Assembly (NCBI RefSeq): GCF_000017505.1
Contig: NC_009675.1
Coordinates: forward strand, 4,964,501-5,028,500
Direction of reading: 5' to 3'
DNA length: 64,000 nt
From: Anaeromyxobacter sp. Fw109-5
Lineage (GTDB): Bacteria > Myxococcota > Myxococcia > Myxococcales > Anaeromyxobacteraceae
The translations under genes and the position numbers were made by a program. The notes under the pieces were generated by a model that saw only the letters and a list, made by a program, of their open reading frames with translations, did not search any database and had not been told where the DNA came from. Shown here piece after piece: positions 33,567 through 41,784 of the stretch; position 1 is the stretch's first letter; each line of letters opens with the position of its first letter.

Positions 33567-35081
33567 ATGAACACCGAGAACGGCAACACGAGCGCTCCTT
33601 CCCGCCCCCGTCGCAGCTTCGGCACGCGCGCGCTGGTCCTCGCGATGGTCGCGTCGGCGGCGCTGGCCGGCGGCGGGAGCTGGCTGCTCGCCTCGCGCGG
33701 AGGCGATCCTCACGCGCACGAGGGCGGCGCGGCCGCGAAGGAGCAGTGGCAGTGCCCGATGCACCCGAGCGTCGTGCAGGATCACCCGGGCGACTGCCCG
33801 ATCTGCGGCATGAAGCTCGTGGAGGTGGCCGCGGCGACCGGGCCGGCGCCCCAGGGCGCCTCGCCGGCGGAGGGGAAGGCGCAGTGGCAGTGCCCGATGC
33901 ACCCGAGCATCGTGCAGGACCACCCGGGCGACTGCCCGATCTGCGGCATGAAGCTCGTGGAGGTGAAGGGCGCGGACGAGGCCTCCGGCGGTGGAACGCC
34001 GCCGCCCGGGGGACTCTCGGCCGTGACGATCGACCCCGCGCGACAGCAGCTCATCGGCCTCAAGGTGGCGCACGCCGAGAAGGGCACGGTCGGGGGCTCC
34101 TGGCGCACGAGCGGCCGGGTCGCCATCGACGAGACGCGCGTGCACCACGTGAACGTGAAGTTCTCCGGGTTCATGGAGCACGTCCACGGGGACTTCATCG
34201 GGCGGCTCGTGAAGAAGGGGGAGCCGCTCTTCTCGATCTACAGCCCCGAGCTGCTCGCCGCGCAGGAGGAGTACCTCCTCGCCCTGCGGACGCAGAAGAC
34301 GCTGGCCGAGGCGGGAGGCATGGACGCGGACGGGGACGCGCTCGTGGCGGCGGCGCGCCGCAAGCTCGAGCTGTGGGACGTCCCGCGGTCCGAGATCGCG
34401 CGGCTCGAGCGCACGGGCCGCCCCACGCGCACCATCACGTTCTACTCGCCGGCGACGGGCGTCCTCACGAAGAAGGACGTCGTCCCGGGGATGCGCGTCA
34501 ACGCCGGAGACATGCCGTTCGAGATCGTGGACCTCTCGCGCGTGTGGGTGCTCGCGGACGCGTACGAGAGCGACCTCCGCCACGTGAAGATCGGGGGGCC
34601 CGCCACGCTGGCGCTCAAGGCGTTCCCGAACCGCTCCTTCGAAGGCCGGGTGGCGTTCATCGACCCGCTCCTCGACCCGAAGACCCGCACCGCGAAGGTG
34701 CGCGTGGAGGTCCCGAACCCGAAGGGCGAGCTGAAGCCCGAGATGTTCGGCGAGGTGGTGTTCAAGGGGACGAGCCGCGAGGGCGTGCGGATCCCGGCCG
34801 ACGCGGTGATCAACTCCGGGACGCAGAGCGTCGTGTTCGTCGCGCTGGGGGGCGGCAAGTTCGAGCCGCGCGAGGTGCAGCTCGGCGACGGCGACTCCGA
34901 GTTCGTCGAGGTGGTGTCGGGGGTCGCGGCCGGCGAGGGGGTCGTGACGCGCGCGAACTTCCTCATCGACTCGGAGTCGCGGCTGCGGGCCTCGCTCGCC
35001 GCGCTCGCCTCGGGCTCGCCGGCGCCGGCGAAGGCGCCCGCGGAAGCCGGCGCGGACCCGCACGCAGGGCACGGGCGGTAG
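33567..35081 (+). CDS. cusB: Periplasmic adaptor of heavy-metal RND efflux, CusB-like, with two metal-binding modules
   Basis: A 504-residue membrane-fusion protein. A single N-terminal anchor helix (about 17-40) is followed by HAHEGG. Two nearly identical heavy-metal-binding modules follow (residues 60-87 and 106-133), each with QCPMHPS and DCPICGMKL, so four Cys and two His are repeated in tandem. The adaptor body has the barrel-sandwich and alpha-hairpin region (LLAAQEEYLLALRTQKTLAEAGG near 230) and beta-barrel strands (AYESDLRHVKIGGPATLALKAFP). A short C-terminal tail ends DPHAGHGR. It joins CusC to CusA and can hand copper to the pump. The duplication is unusual; most relatives carry one module. 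Confidence 0.92.
   Translation: MNTENGNTSAPSRPRRSFGTRALVLAMVASAALAGGGSWLLASRGGDPHAHEGGAAAKEQWQCPMHPSVVQDHPGDCPICGMKLVEVAAATGPAPQGASPAEGKAQWQCPMHPSIVQDHPGDCPICGMKLVEVKGADEASGGGTPPPGGLSAVTIDPARQQLIGLKVAHAEKGTVGGSWRTSGRVAIDETRVHHVNVKFSGFMEHVHGDFIGRLVKKGEPLFSIYSPELLAAQEEYLLALRTQKTLAEAGGMDADGDALVAAARRKLELWDVPRSEIARLERTGRPTRTITFYSPATGVLTKKDVVPGMRVNAGDMPFEIVDLSRVWVLADAYESDLRHVKIGGPATLALKAFPNRSFEGRVAFIDPLLDPKTRTAKVRVEVPNPKGELKPEMFGEVVFKGTSREGVRIPADAVINSGTQSVVFVALGGGKFEPREVQLGDGDSEFVEVVSGVAAGEGVVTRANFLIDSESRLRASLAALASGSPAPAKAPAEAGADPHAGHGR
33744..33965 (+). repeat. Tandem 84-base duplication encoding the metal-binding module
   Basis: Bases 33744-33827 and 33882-33965 are identical except for two positions (a G to A that changes Val to Ile and a silent T to C). 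They are separated by a 54-base Ala/Pro linker. Near identity at the DNA level implies a recent duplication or gene conversion. Confidence 0.9.
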
Positions 35082-35084
35082 CGG

Positions 35085-38000
35085 ATGATCAAGGCCATCA
35101 TCAGGTTCTCCGCGGAGAACAAGTACCTCGTCGTCGCGGCCACGCTCGTGGCCCTGCTCGGCTCCGCCTGGGCGATGCGGCACATCCCGCTCGACGCGGT
35201 CCCCGACCTCTCCGACACCCAGGTGATCGTCTACTCGAAGTGGGACCGGAGCCCCGACATCGTCGAGGACCAGGTCACCTACCCGATCACCACCGCGCTC
35301 CTCGGGGCGCCGAAGGTGAAGGCGATCCGGGGCTTCTCCGACTTCGGCTTCAGCTACGTGTACGTGATCTTCGAGGACGGCACGGACATGTACTGGGCGC
35401 GCACGCGCGTGCTCGAGTACCTCTCGAAGATCACCCCGCAGCTGCCGCAGGGCGTGACGACCGAGCTCGGCCCGGACGCGACGAGCGTGGGCTGGGTCTA
35501 CCAGTACGCGCTCGTCGATCGGACCGGACGCCACTCGTCGGACGAGCTCCGGTCCTTCCAGGACTGGTTCCTGCGCTACGCGGTGCAGAGCGTCCCGGGC
35601 GTGTCCGAGGTCGCGACCGTCGGCGGGCAGGTGCGCCAGTACCAGATCACCGTCAACCCCAACGCCCTCGCGACCTACAAGCTGCCGCTCGACGCGGTCG
35701 TGAACGCCGTCCGCACCGGGAACAACGACGTCGGCGGGCGGCTCGTCGAGTTCAGCGGCCGCGAGTACATGGTCCGCGGGCGCGGCTACGTGAAGAGCAT
35801 CGCGGACCTCGAGAACCTCGTCCTGCGCTCGGAGGGCGGCACGCCCGTCCTCGTGAAGGACGTCGCCACCGTCGCCCTCGGCCCCGAGATGCGCCGCGGC
35901 GTGGCCGACCTGGACGGCGAGGGCGACGTCGTGGGCGGCATCGTCGTGATGCGCCACGGCGAGAACGCGCTGAACGTCATCGAGCGGATCGAGGCCAAGC
36001 TCGAGGAGGTGAAGCCGTCGCTGCCGGAGGGCGTCGAGCTCGTCACGACCTACGACCGGTCGGAGCTCATCGAGGAGGCGATCTCCACGGTGAAGCACAA
36101 GCTGGTCGAGGAGATCATCGTCGTCTCGATCATCATCCTCGTCTTCCTGTGGCACATCCCCTCCGCGATCATCCCGATCATCACCATCCCGGTGTCGGTC
36201 GCGCTCTCGTTCATCCCCATGTACTTCATGGGGATCAACGCGAACCTCATGTCGCTCGCCGGCATCGCCATCTCCATCGGCGTGCTCGTGGACGGCGCCA
36301 TCGTCGAGGTGGAGAACGCCTACAACAAGATCCATCACTGGCTGAAGGACGGGAGGAAGGGCGACTTCCACCACGTCCGGCTGGAGGCGCTGCTCGAGGT
36401 CGGGCCGGGGGTGTTCTTCTCGCTGCTCGTGATCGCCGTGGCGTTCATGCCGGTGTTCACGCTCGTCGACCAGGAGGGGCGCCTGTTCCGCCCCCTCGCC
36501 TTCTCGAAGAACCTCGCGATGGCGATCGCGGCCTTCCTGGCGATCACGCTCGACCCCGCGATGCGCATGATGTTCGCGCGGATCGACGACTTCACCTTCA
36601 AGCCGCGCTGGCTCGCCTGGCTCGCGAACAAGGCGCTCGTCGGCACCTACTACTCCGAGGAGGCCCACCCGATCTCGAGGGCGCTCCACAGGGTGTACGA
36701 GCCGCCCTGCCGGTTCGTCCTGCGCCACCCCAGGGCCACCATCCTCGCGAGCGTGCTCCTCGTCGTGACCACCATCCCCGTGTACCTGTCGCTCGGCTCC
36801 GAGTTCATGCCGCAGCTGCGCGAGGGGACGATCCTCTACATGCCCTCGGCGGTCGAGCCCGGCATGTCCGTGGCGGAGGCCCAGCAGGCGCTCCAGGTGC
36901 AGGACAAGCTGCTGAAGACGTTCCCGGAGGTGGAGCGCGTGTTCGGGAAGGCCGGCCGCGCCAACACCTCCACCGACCCGGCGCCCTTCACGATGATGGA
37001 GACCACGCTCATCCTGAAGCCGCAGTCGGAGTGGCGCGAGAAGCCGCGCTGGTACTCGTCCTGGGCGCCGGACTGGCTGAAGGCCGTGCTGCGGCCGATC
37101 TGGAACGACCGGATCAGCCACGAGGAGCTCGAGAACGAGATGGACGCGGCGCTGCAGCTGCCCGGGATCTCGAACGCCTGGACGATGCCCATCAAGGGCC
37201 GGCTCGACATGCTCTCCACGGGGATCCGCACACCCATCGGGATCAAGATCAGCGGCGCCGACCTGAAGACCATCGAGCAGATCGCGAAGGAGACCGAGGC
37301 CGTCGTGAAGAAGGTGCCCGGCACGCGGAGCGTCTACGCGGAGCGCGTCGCGGGCGGCTACTTCCTCGACTTCGTCCTCAAGCGCGAGCAGCTCGCCCGC
37401 TACGGGCTCACGGTGGACGACGCGAACATGATGGTCATGACCGCGGTGGGCGGGGACAACCAGTCCACCACCGTCGAGGGGCGCGAGCGCTATGGCATCA
37501 ACGTCCGCTACGCGCGCGACTACCGCGAGGACCTGTCGGCCCTGCGCCGCGTGCTCCTGCCGCTGCCGAGCGGCCAGGGCCAGATCCCGATGGAGGAGAT
37601 CGCGGACGTCGTGCTCGCGCAGGGCCCGGCCATGATCCGGAACGAGAACGGGCTGCTCTCCGGGTACGTCTACGTGGACTTCGACACCTCGAAGATCGAC
37701 GTCGGGGGCTACGTCGACGAGGCGAAGAAGGCGGTCGCGGCCGGCGTGGACCTGCCCACCGGGTACAACATGAGCTGGAGCGGTCAGTACGAGAACATGC
37801 TGCGGGTGAAGGAGCGGCTGAAGCTCATCATCCCCATCACGCTCGTGCTCATCTTCGGCCTGCTCTACATGAACACGAAGTCGTCGTTCAAGGCGGCGCT
37901 GGTGATGGCGGCCGTCCCGTTCTCGGCGGTCGGTGCGGTCTGGCTCCTCTGGGCGCTCGACTACAACGTCTCGATCGCGGTGTGGGTCGGGATCATCGCG

Positions 38001-38363
38001 CTCATGGGGCTCGACGCGGAGACCGGCGTCTTCATGCTCCTGTTCCTCGACCTCTCGCACGACGAGTACAAGGCGAAGGGGCTCCTCCGCACCCGCGGCG
38101 ATCTCGTCGAGGCCATCGTCCACGGCGCCGTGAAGCGCGTCCGCCCGAAGGCGATGACGGTCTTCGCCGCCATGCTGGGCCTGTTGCCCATCATGTGGTC
38201 CATCGGAACGGGCGCGGACGTCATGAAGCGCATCGCCGCCCCGATGATCGGCGGGCTCGTGACCTCGTTCGTGATGGAGCTGCTCGTGTATCCTCCCGTT
38301 TACTACCTGTGGAAGAAGAAGGAAGTGAGCGACGAGGACACGATGACGGCCATCGCCGCCTGA
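35085..38363 (+). CDS. cusA: Heavy-metal RND efflux pump, CusA-like
   Basis: A 1092-residue inner-membrane RND transporter of the heavy-metal (HME) family, Cu/Ag type. IPLDAVPDLSDTQVIVYSKW near residue 27 is the HME hallmark. About 12 membrane helices and two large periplasmic loops are visible. The proton-relay region carries VLVDGAIVEVENAYNK near 405 and the family's acidic residues near IMGLDAETGVFMLLFLDL (about 975). Met residues of the copper path occur in EFMPQLREGTILYMPS and in PAPFTMMETT. The start at 35085 lies three bases after the cusB stop. It exports periplasmic or cytosolic copper/silver through CusB and CusC. Confidence 0.94.
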   Translation: MIKAIIRFSAENKYLVVAATLVALLGSAWAMRHIPLDAVPDLSDTQVIVYSKWDRSPDIVEDQVTYPITTALLGAPKVKAIRGFSDFGFSYVYVIFEDGTDMYWARTRVLEYLSKITPQLPQGVTTELGPDATSVGWVYQYALVDRTGRHSSDELRSFQDWFLRYAVQSVPGVSEVATVGGQVRQYQITVNPNALATYKLPLDAVVNAVRTGNNDVGGRLVEFSGREYMVRGRGYVKSIADLENLVLRSEGGTPVLVKDVATVALGPEMRRGVADLDGEGDVVGGIVVMRHGENALNVIERIEAKLEEVKPSLPEGVELVTTYDRSELIEEAISTVKHKLVEEIIVVSIIILVFLWHIPSAIIPIITIPVSVALSFIPMYFMGINANLMSLAGIAISIGVLVDGAIVEVENAYNKIHHWLKDGRKGDFHHVRLEALLEVGPGVFFSLLVIAVAFMPVFTLVDQEGRLFRPLAFSKNLAMAIAAFLAITLDPAMRMMFARIDDFTFKPRWLAWLANKALVGTYYSEEAHPISRALHRVYEPPCRFVLRHPRATILASVLLVVTTIPVYLSLGSEFMPQLREGTILYMPSAVEPGMSVAEAQQALQVQDKLLKTFPEVERVFGKAGRANTSTDPAPFTMMETTLILKPQSEWREKPRWYSSWAPDWLKAVLRPIWNDRISHEELENEMDAALQLPGISNAWTMPIKGRLDMLSTGIRTPIGIKISGADLKTIEQIAKETEAVVKKVPGTRSVYAERVAGGYFLDFVLKREQLARYGLTVDDANMMVMTAVGGDNQSTTVEGRERYGINVRYARDYREDLSALRRVLLPLPSGQGQIPMEEIADVVLAQGPAMIRNENGLLSGYVYVDFDTSKIDVGGYVDEAKKAVAAGVDLPTGYNMSWSGQYENMLRVKERLKLIIPITLVLIFGLLYMNTKSSFKAALVMAAVPFSAVGAVWLLWALDYNVSIAVWVGIIALMGLDAETGVFMLLFLDLSHDEYKAKGLLRTRGDLVEAIVHGAVKRVRPKAMTVFAAMLGLLPIMWSIGTGADVMKRIAAPMIGGLVTSFVMELLVYPPVYYLWKKKEVSDEDTMTAIAA

Positions 38364-38411
38364 CCTGCGAGATGCGCGAGGGCCGCACCCGGTCCGCGCG
38401 GGGCGGGCCGG

Positions 38412-38897
38412 GTGCGGATCAGCGCGCTGACTGGAGGGACGAGCCTGGACTCGCTCACGTCGCCGACCGGTAGCCTCGCCGTCGCGATCTCCGCCCTGCT
38501 CCTCGTCCTGGGGTTCCGGCTCGCGCGGCCGTCGCGCGCGCGCGAGTGGCTCGCCGTCGCCGCCTACGCGGGGGCGCTCGCGAGCCAGACCGCCGCCGCG
38601 CTCGGCCTCCTCGGCCCGCCGAGCGAACCCGGCCCCGGGCTCCGCGTGGCGGGCGGGGTCCTGCTCGTCGCCGGCGTCCTGCTCGCGGGGGCGCCCGCAA
38701 GGGCTCGCAGGCGGGCCGCGGTCGGGGCCGCGCCGGGATCGCGCCCTCGCAGGATCGATCCGGCGTATGCGGGGCTCGCCCTCGTCCTCGTAGGGCAGCT
38801 GCTGCGCAGCCCGACCCGGCCTGCGGCCGCCGTGTCCGTCGCCATCGCGGTGCTGCTCGCCGGCTGGGTGGCATTGACGACGCCGCGTGCCACCTAG
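38412..38897 (+). CDS. Small membrane protein downstream of the copper pump
   Basis: A 161-residue protein with about four hydrophobic helices (around 22-36, 45-62, 75-92 and 117-155) joined by short Arg/Pro loops. It follows cusA by 48 bases and could belong to the same transcript. It is convergent with the CopB gene, 44 bases apart. The start (GTG at 38412) is uncertain, since the first 15 residues are not typical and no ribosome site is clear. There are no Cys, His or Met clusters to suggest copper binding. The function is unknown. Confidence 0.55.
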   Translation: MRISALTGGTSLDSLTSPTGSLAVAISALLLVLGFRLARPSRAREWLAVAAYAGALASQTAAALGLLGPPSEPGPGLRVAGGVLLVAGVLLAGAPARARRRAAVGAAPGSRPRRIDPAYAGLALVLVGQLLRSPTRPAAAVSVAIAVLLAGWVALTTPRAT

Positions 38898-38941
38898 GGC
38901 CGGATCCCGGCGCCGGCCCGGACCGTCGCGCGCGCCGGACG

Positions 38942-39691
38942 TCAGTACCAGACGCGCACGCCGCCGACGAAGGAGACGTTCGAGACGTCCTCTCCGGCGT
39001 CGCGCGCGAGATCCGCGGTGTCGCCGAAGGCCTGGTGCCAGGCGACGCCGACGTACGGCGCGAGCTCGCGCCGGAGCTCGTAGCGGACCCGGGCGCCCAG
39101 CTCGAGGTCGCTGAGGCCGGAGCCGACGCCGAACTGCGGCACGTCCTGCACCGCGAGGTGCACCTCGAGGCGAGGCTGCAGGATGGTTCGCTGCGTGAGC
39201 AGCAGCTCGTACTCCGCCTCGAGCTCGGCGGAGACGTCGCCGTCGTGGCTGACGTAGAGCGTCGGCGCGAGCTCGAACCAGTACGGCGCGAGCCCCTCGA
39301 CCCCGAGCGCGAGCTGCGCGCGCGTGGCGGACCCGCCGCCCCAGCGGTGATCCACCCGGACGCCCGCGAGCGCGTCCCAGTACGGCGAGATGAGCCGCCC
39401 GTAGAGCGCCTCCGCCTGGAGCTCTCCCGACGCGCGCTCCGTCTCCGGGTCGGCCTCCGCGCGGATCCAGACCCGGTTCAGGTCGCCCCCCGCCCAGCCG
39501 GTCGCGTCCACGACGACCGGCGTCCCTTCGCGGTTCGGCGCGAGCTCCAGCTGATCGACGAGCGCGAGCCAGTGGAGCTGCGAGTCCATCACCTGCGCGC
39601 CGGCCGGGGATGCGAGCGCCGCGAGGAACGGCAGGACGATCCAGCGGGCGCGCCGGGCGAGGGAGCGGCGGGGCCGATCATCCATGATCAT
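38942..39691 (-). CDS. copB: Copper resistance protein B (outer-membrane, CopB/PcoB-like)
   Basis: A 249-residue exported protein. The signal peptide ends LASPAGA-Q. The rest matches the CopB C-terminal barrel domain: LELAPNREGTPVVVDATGWAGGDLNRVW, then LYGRLISPYWDALAGVRVDHRWG and YFVSH-like and RYELRRELAPYVGVAWHQAFG strands. The Met/His-rich N-terminal part found in Pseudomonas CopB is missing, so this is the short form. Its start overlaps the last 14 bases of the multicopper oxidase gene, which indicates translational coupling. A start at 39685 is also possible. Outer-membrane location and copper sequestration or export are inferred from the family. Confidence 0.9.
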   Translation of the reverse strand: MIMDDRPRRSLARRARWIVLPFLAALASPAGAQVMDSQLHWLALVDQLELAPNREGTPVVVDATGWAGGDLNRVWIRAEADPETERASGELQAEALYGRLISPYWDALAGVRVDHRWGGGSATRAQLALGVEGLAPYWFELAPTLYVSHDGDVSAELEAEYELLLTQRTILQPRLEVHLAVQDVPQFGVGSGLSDLELGARVRYELRRELAPYVGVAWHQAFGDTADLARDAGEDVSNVSFVGGVRVWY

Positions 39692-41570
39692 GGCCGGGCT
39701 CCTCCGCGCCGCGCTCCTCCCGCCGCGCGGGCTCCGTCGCTCCGCGCTCGGAGACCTGGACCACGCGGAACATGCCCGCCTCCATGTGGTAGAGGACGTG
39801 GCAGTGGAACGCCCACGGGCCGGGGGCGTCGGCCGTGAACAACAGCGACATGCGCTCCGCTGGCTTGACGTTCACGGTGTGTACGCGCGGGATCCGCTCG
39901 CCGTGCCCATTCTCGAGCTCCATCCACATCCCGTGCAGGTGCATGGGGTGGTTCATCATCGTGTCGTTCACGAGCGTGAGCCGGATGCGCTCGCCGGGGC
40001 GCACCCGGATCGGCTCGGCGTCCGAGTACTTCACGCCGTCGATCGACCACATGAACCGCTCCATGTTGCCGGTGAGGTGGAGCTCGATCTCCCGGTCGGG
40101 CGCCCTGAAGTCGGGTCGTGGCTCGCGCGCGCGGAGCGCCGCGTAGGTGAGGACGGCGCGGCCGTCGTCGCCGAGCCCGATGCCCGGCTCCTCGAGCCGG
40201 CTGCGAGTCATCATCGGGATCGCGGCGTTGCCGGGGCCGTGGGAATCGGGCCCGTGCGGCCTCGGCTCCGGGAGCGCGCCCGGCGGCCTCGGCCCCGCGG
40301 ACGCCGCGGCGGCGTGCCCCGCGTGCGCGGCGCCACCTGCTCGCTCTCCCCCGTGTCCGCGGCCGCCCTCCTGCATCCCCTCCATGCCGCCCATCGCGCC
40401 GTGGGCCATGCCCATGTCGGCCATGGTCAGCAGCGCGCGCCTCCGGCGCTCCGGCGTGGGGGGGCGCAACCCGGCGCGCGGCGCCAGCGTCGCCTGGGCG
40501 AACCCGCTCCGGTCGAGCGCCTCGGCGAAGATCGCGTAGGCGCGGTCCTCGCTCGGCTCCACCAGCACCGCGTACGTCTCGGCGATGGCGATCCGGATCT
40601 CCTCGGTGTCGACCGGCTCGACCCACTGGCCGCTCACCTCGACGACCTTCATCGCGAGGCCGGGGACCCGGACGTCGAAGAACGTGCTCGCCGAGGCGTT
40701 GATGAACCGGAGCAGGACGCGCTCGCCGGGCCGGAACGAGGCGGTCCAGCCGCCGTCCGGAGCGATCCCGTTCACGAGGTACGTGTACGTCGCCCCGGTG
40801 ACGTCCGCGAGGTCCGTCGGGTTCATGTTCATGCGGCCCCACTCGGCCCGATCGCGGAGGGTCGCCCCGAGGCCCTTCCTGCCGAGGTCGCGGAAGAAGT
40901 CGCCGACCGTGCGCTTCTGGAAGTTGTAGTAGTCGGGCTGCTTCTTGAGCTTCGCGAAGATCCGGTGCGGGTCCTCGAACGTCCAGTCCGAGAGCAGCAC
41001 CACGTGCTCGCGATCCCAGGTGAACGGCGATCCCCTCCGCGGCTCGATGACGAGCGGCCCGTAGTGGCCGAGCTGCTCCTGGAACGCGGAGTGAGCGTGA
41101 TACCAGTACGTGCCGTACTGCCGAACGGGAAAGCGGTACACGAACGTCTCGCCCGGCCGGATCCCGGGGAAGTTCACCTGGGGAACGCCGTCCATCGCGT
41201 TCGGGACGAGGACGCCGTGCCAGTGGATCGAGGTGTCCTCGTCGAGCGTGTTGAGGACGCGGATCACCGCCTCGCGCCCCTCCTGGAAGCGCAGGAGCGG
41301 CGCGGGGAGCACGCCGTTCAGGGTGACCGCCTCGCCACGCCGTCCGCCGATCTCGACGCGCGTGCGCTCGACGCGGAGGTCGATGGGACCGGCGCTCGCG
41401 TCGAGCACCGGGGGCGCTCCCGTGGCTCCCGCGGGCCGGGCCCGCGCCTCGCGGCCCGGCGCGAGGCCGAGGCTCACCGCGGCCCCGGCCTGGGCGACGC
41501 ACTGGACGAAGCGCCGCCGCGTGATCCCGCCGCGCGGGTTCGACTCGTGCGCTCCGGGAGCCTCGCTCAT
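39678..41570 (-). CDS. copA: CopA/PcoA-type periplasmic multicopper oxidase
   Basis: A 630-residue Tat-exported multicopper oxidase. The N-terminus has the twin-arginine stretch TRRRFVQCVAQAG. The four copper-ligand motifs are HWHG (about 137), YHAHSAF (about 180), NHPMHLHGMW (about 560) and HCHVLYHMEAGMF near the end. These supply the type 1, 2 and 3 sites. A Met/His-rich insertion (MADMGMAHGAMGGMEGM, about 375-395) and a following Gly/His/Pro-rich linker resemble the copper-binding repeats of PcoA. The ATG at 41570 is chosen because GGAGAGG precedes it; 41585 is an alternative. It oxidises Cu(I) and protects the periplasm. copB overlaps its end. A sigma-54-like element and palindrome lie upstream. 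Confidence 0.93.
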   Translation of the reverse strand: MSEAPGAHESNPRGGITRRRFVQCVAQAGAAVSLGLAPGREARARPAGATGAPPVLDASAGPIDLRVERTRVEIGGRRGEAVTLNGVLPAPLLRFQEGREAVIRVLNTLDEDTSIHWHGVLVPNAMDGVPQVNFPGIRPGETFVYRFPVRQYGTYWYHAHSAFQEQLGHYGPLVIEPRRGSPFTWDREHVVLLSDWTFEDPHRIFAKLKKQPDYYNFQKRTVGDFFRDLGRKGLGATLRDRAEWGRMNMNPTDLADVTGATYTYLVNGIAPDGGWTASFRPGERVLLRFINASASTFFDVRVPGLAMKVVEVSGQWVEPVDTEEIRIAIAETYAVLVEPSEDRAYAIFAEALDRSGFAQATLAPRAGLRPPTPERRRRALLTMADMGMAHGAMGGMEGMQEGGRGHGGERAGGAAHAGHAAAASAGPRPPGALPEPRPHGPDSHGPGNAAIPMMTRSRLEEPGIGLGDDGRAVLTYAALRAREPRPDFRAPDREIELHLTGNMERFMWSIDGVKYSDAEPIRVRPGERIRLTLVNDTMMNHPMHLHGMWMELENGHGERIPRVHTVNVKPAERMSLLFTADAPGPWAFHCHVLYHMEAGMFRVVQVSERGATEPARREERGAEEPGHDHG

Positions 41571-41611
41571 ACGTCCTCTCCGCATCGCCGCTTCGGAATG
41601 ATGGTGATCTC

Positions 41612-41626
41612 GCACGGCGCGTGCCG
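41612..41626 (-). promoter_or_regulatory. Sigma-54-like promoter of the copAB operon
   Basis: The minus strand reads CGGCACG-CGCCG-TGC. It has one mismatch in the -24 heptamer and exact GG-N10-GC spacing. The start near 41600 gives a 30-base leader containing GGAGAGG. The stretch is itself partly palindromic (GCACG-GCG-CGTGC), so an operator is an alternative reading. Confidence 0.5.
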
Positions 41627-41705
41627 TCCGAACGGGCCCGATCAGAAGCCGCACGCGTACGGGGGGACCCGCGAGCGGGATTCAGAGGAGGTGGGTGGCC
41701 GGGGC

Positions 41706-41722
41706 GTAACTCGAGCCCTCAC
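41706..41722. promoter_or_regulatory. GTAAC-N7-CTCAC palindrome upstream of copA
   Basis: Sequence GTAACTCGAGCCCTCAC: the third copy of the GTRAC-N7-NTCAC pattern, with one arm base changed. It is centred about 114 bases upstream of the predicted copA start, like the two sites near 31.3 kb. Confidence 0.5.
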
Positions 41723-41784
41723 GGCGGAGCGGGGAGCGGTCGCGACGGTTGCGCGGCCGCCCCGCCGCGGGAAAGGATGCGCCG

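Noticed and set aside
33045-38123. A 1692-residue open frame on the minus strand opposite cusC/cusB/cusA
   Set aside because: It is antisense to three clear efflux genes. It is Arg/Asp/His/Val rich, has no domain pattern and is explained by G/C-biased third codon positions keeping the opposite frame open.
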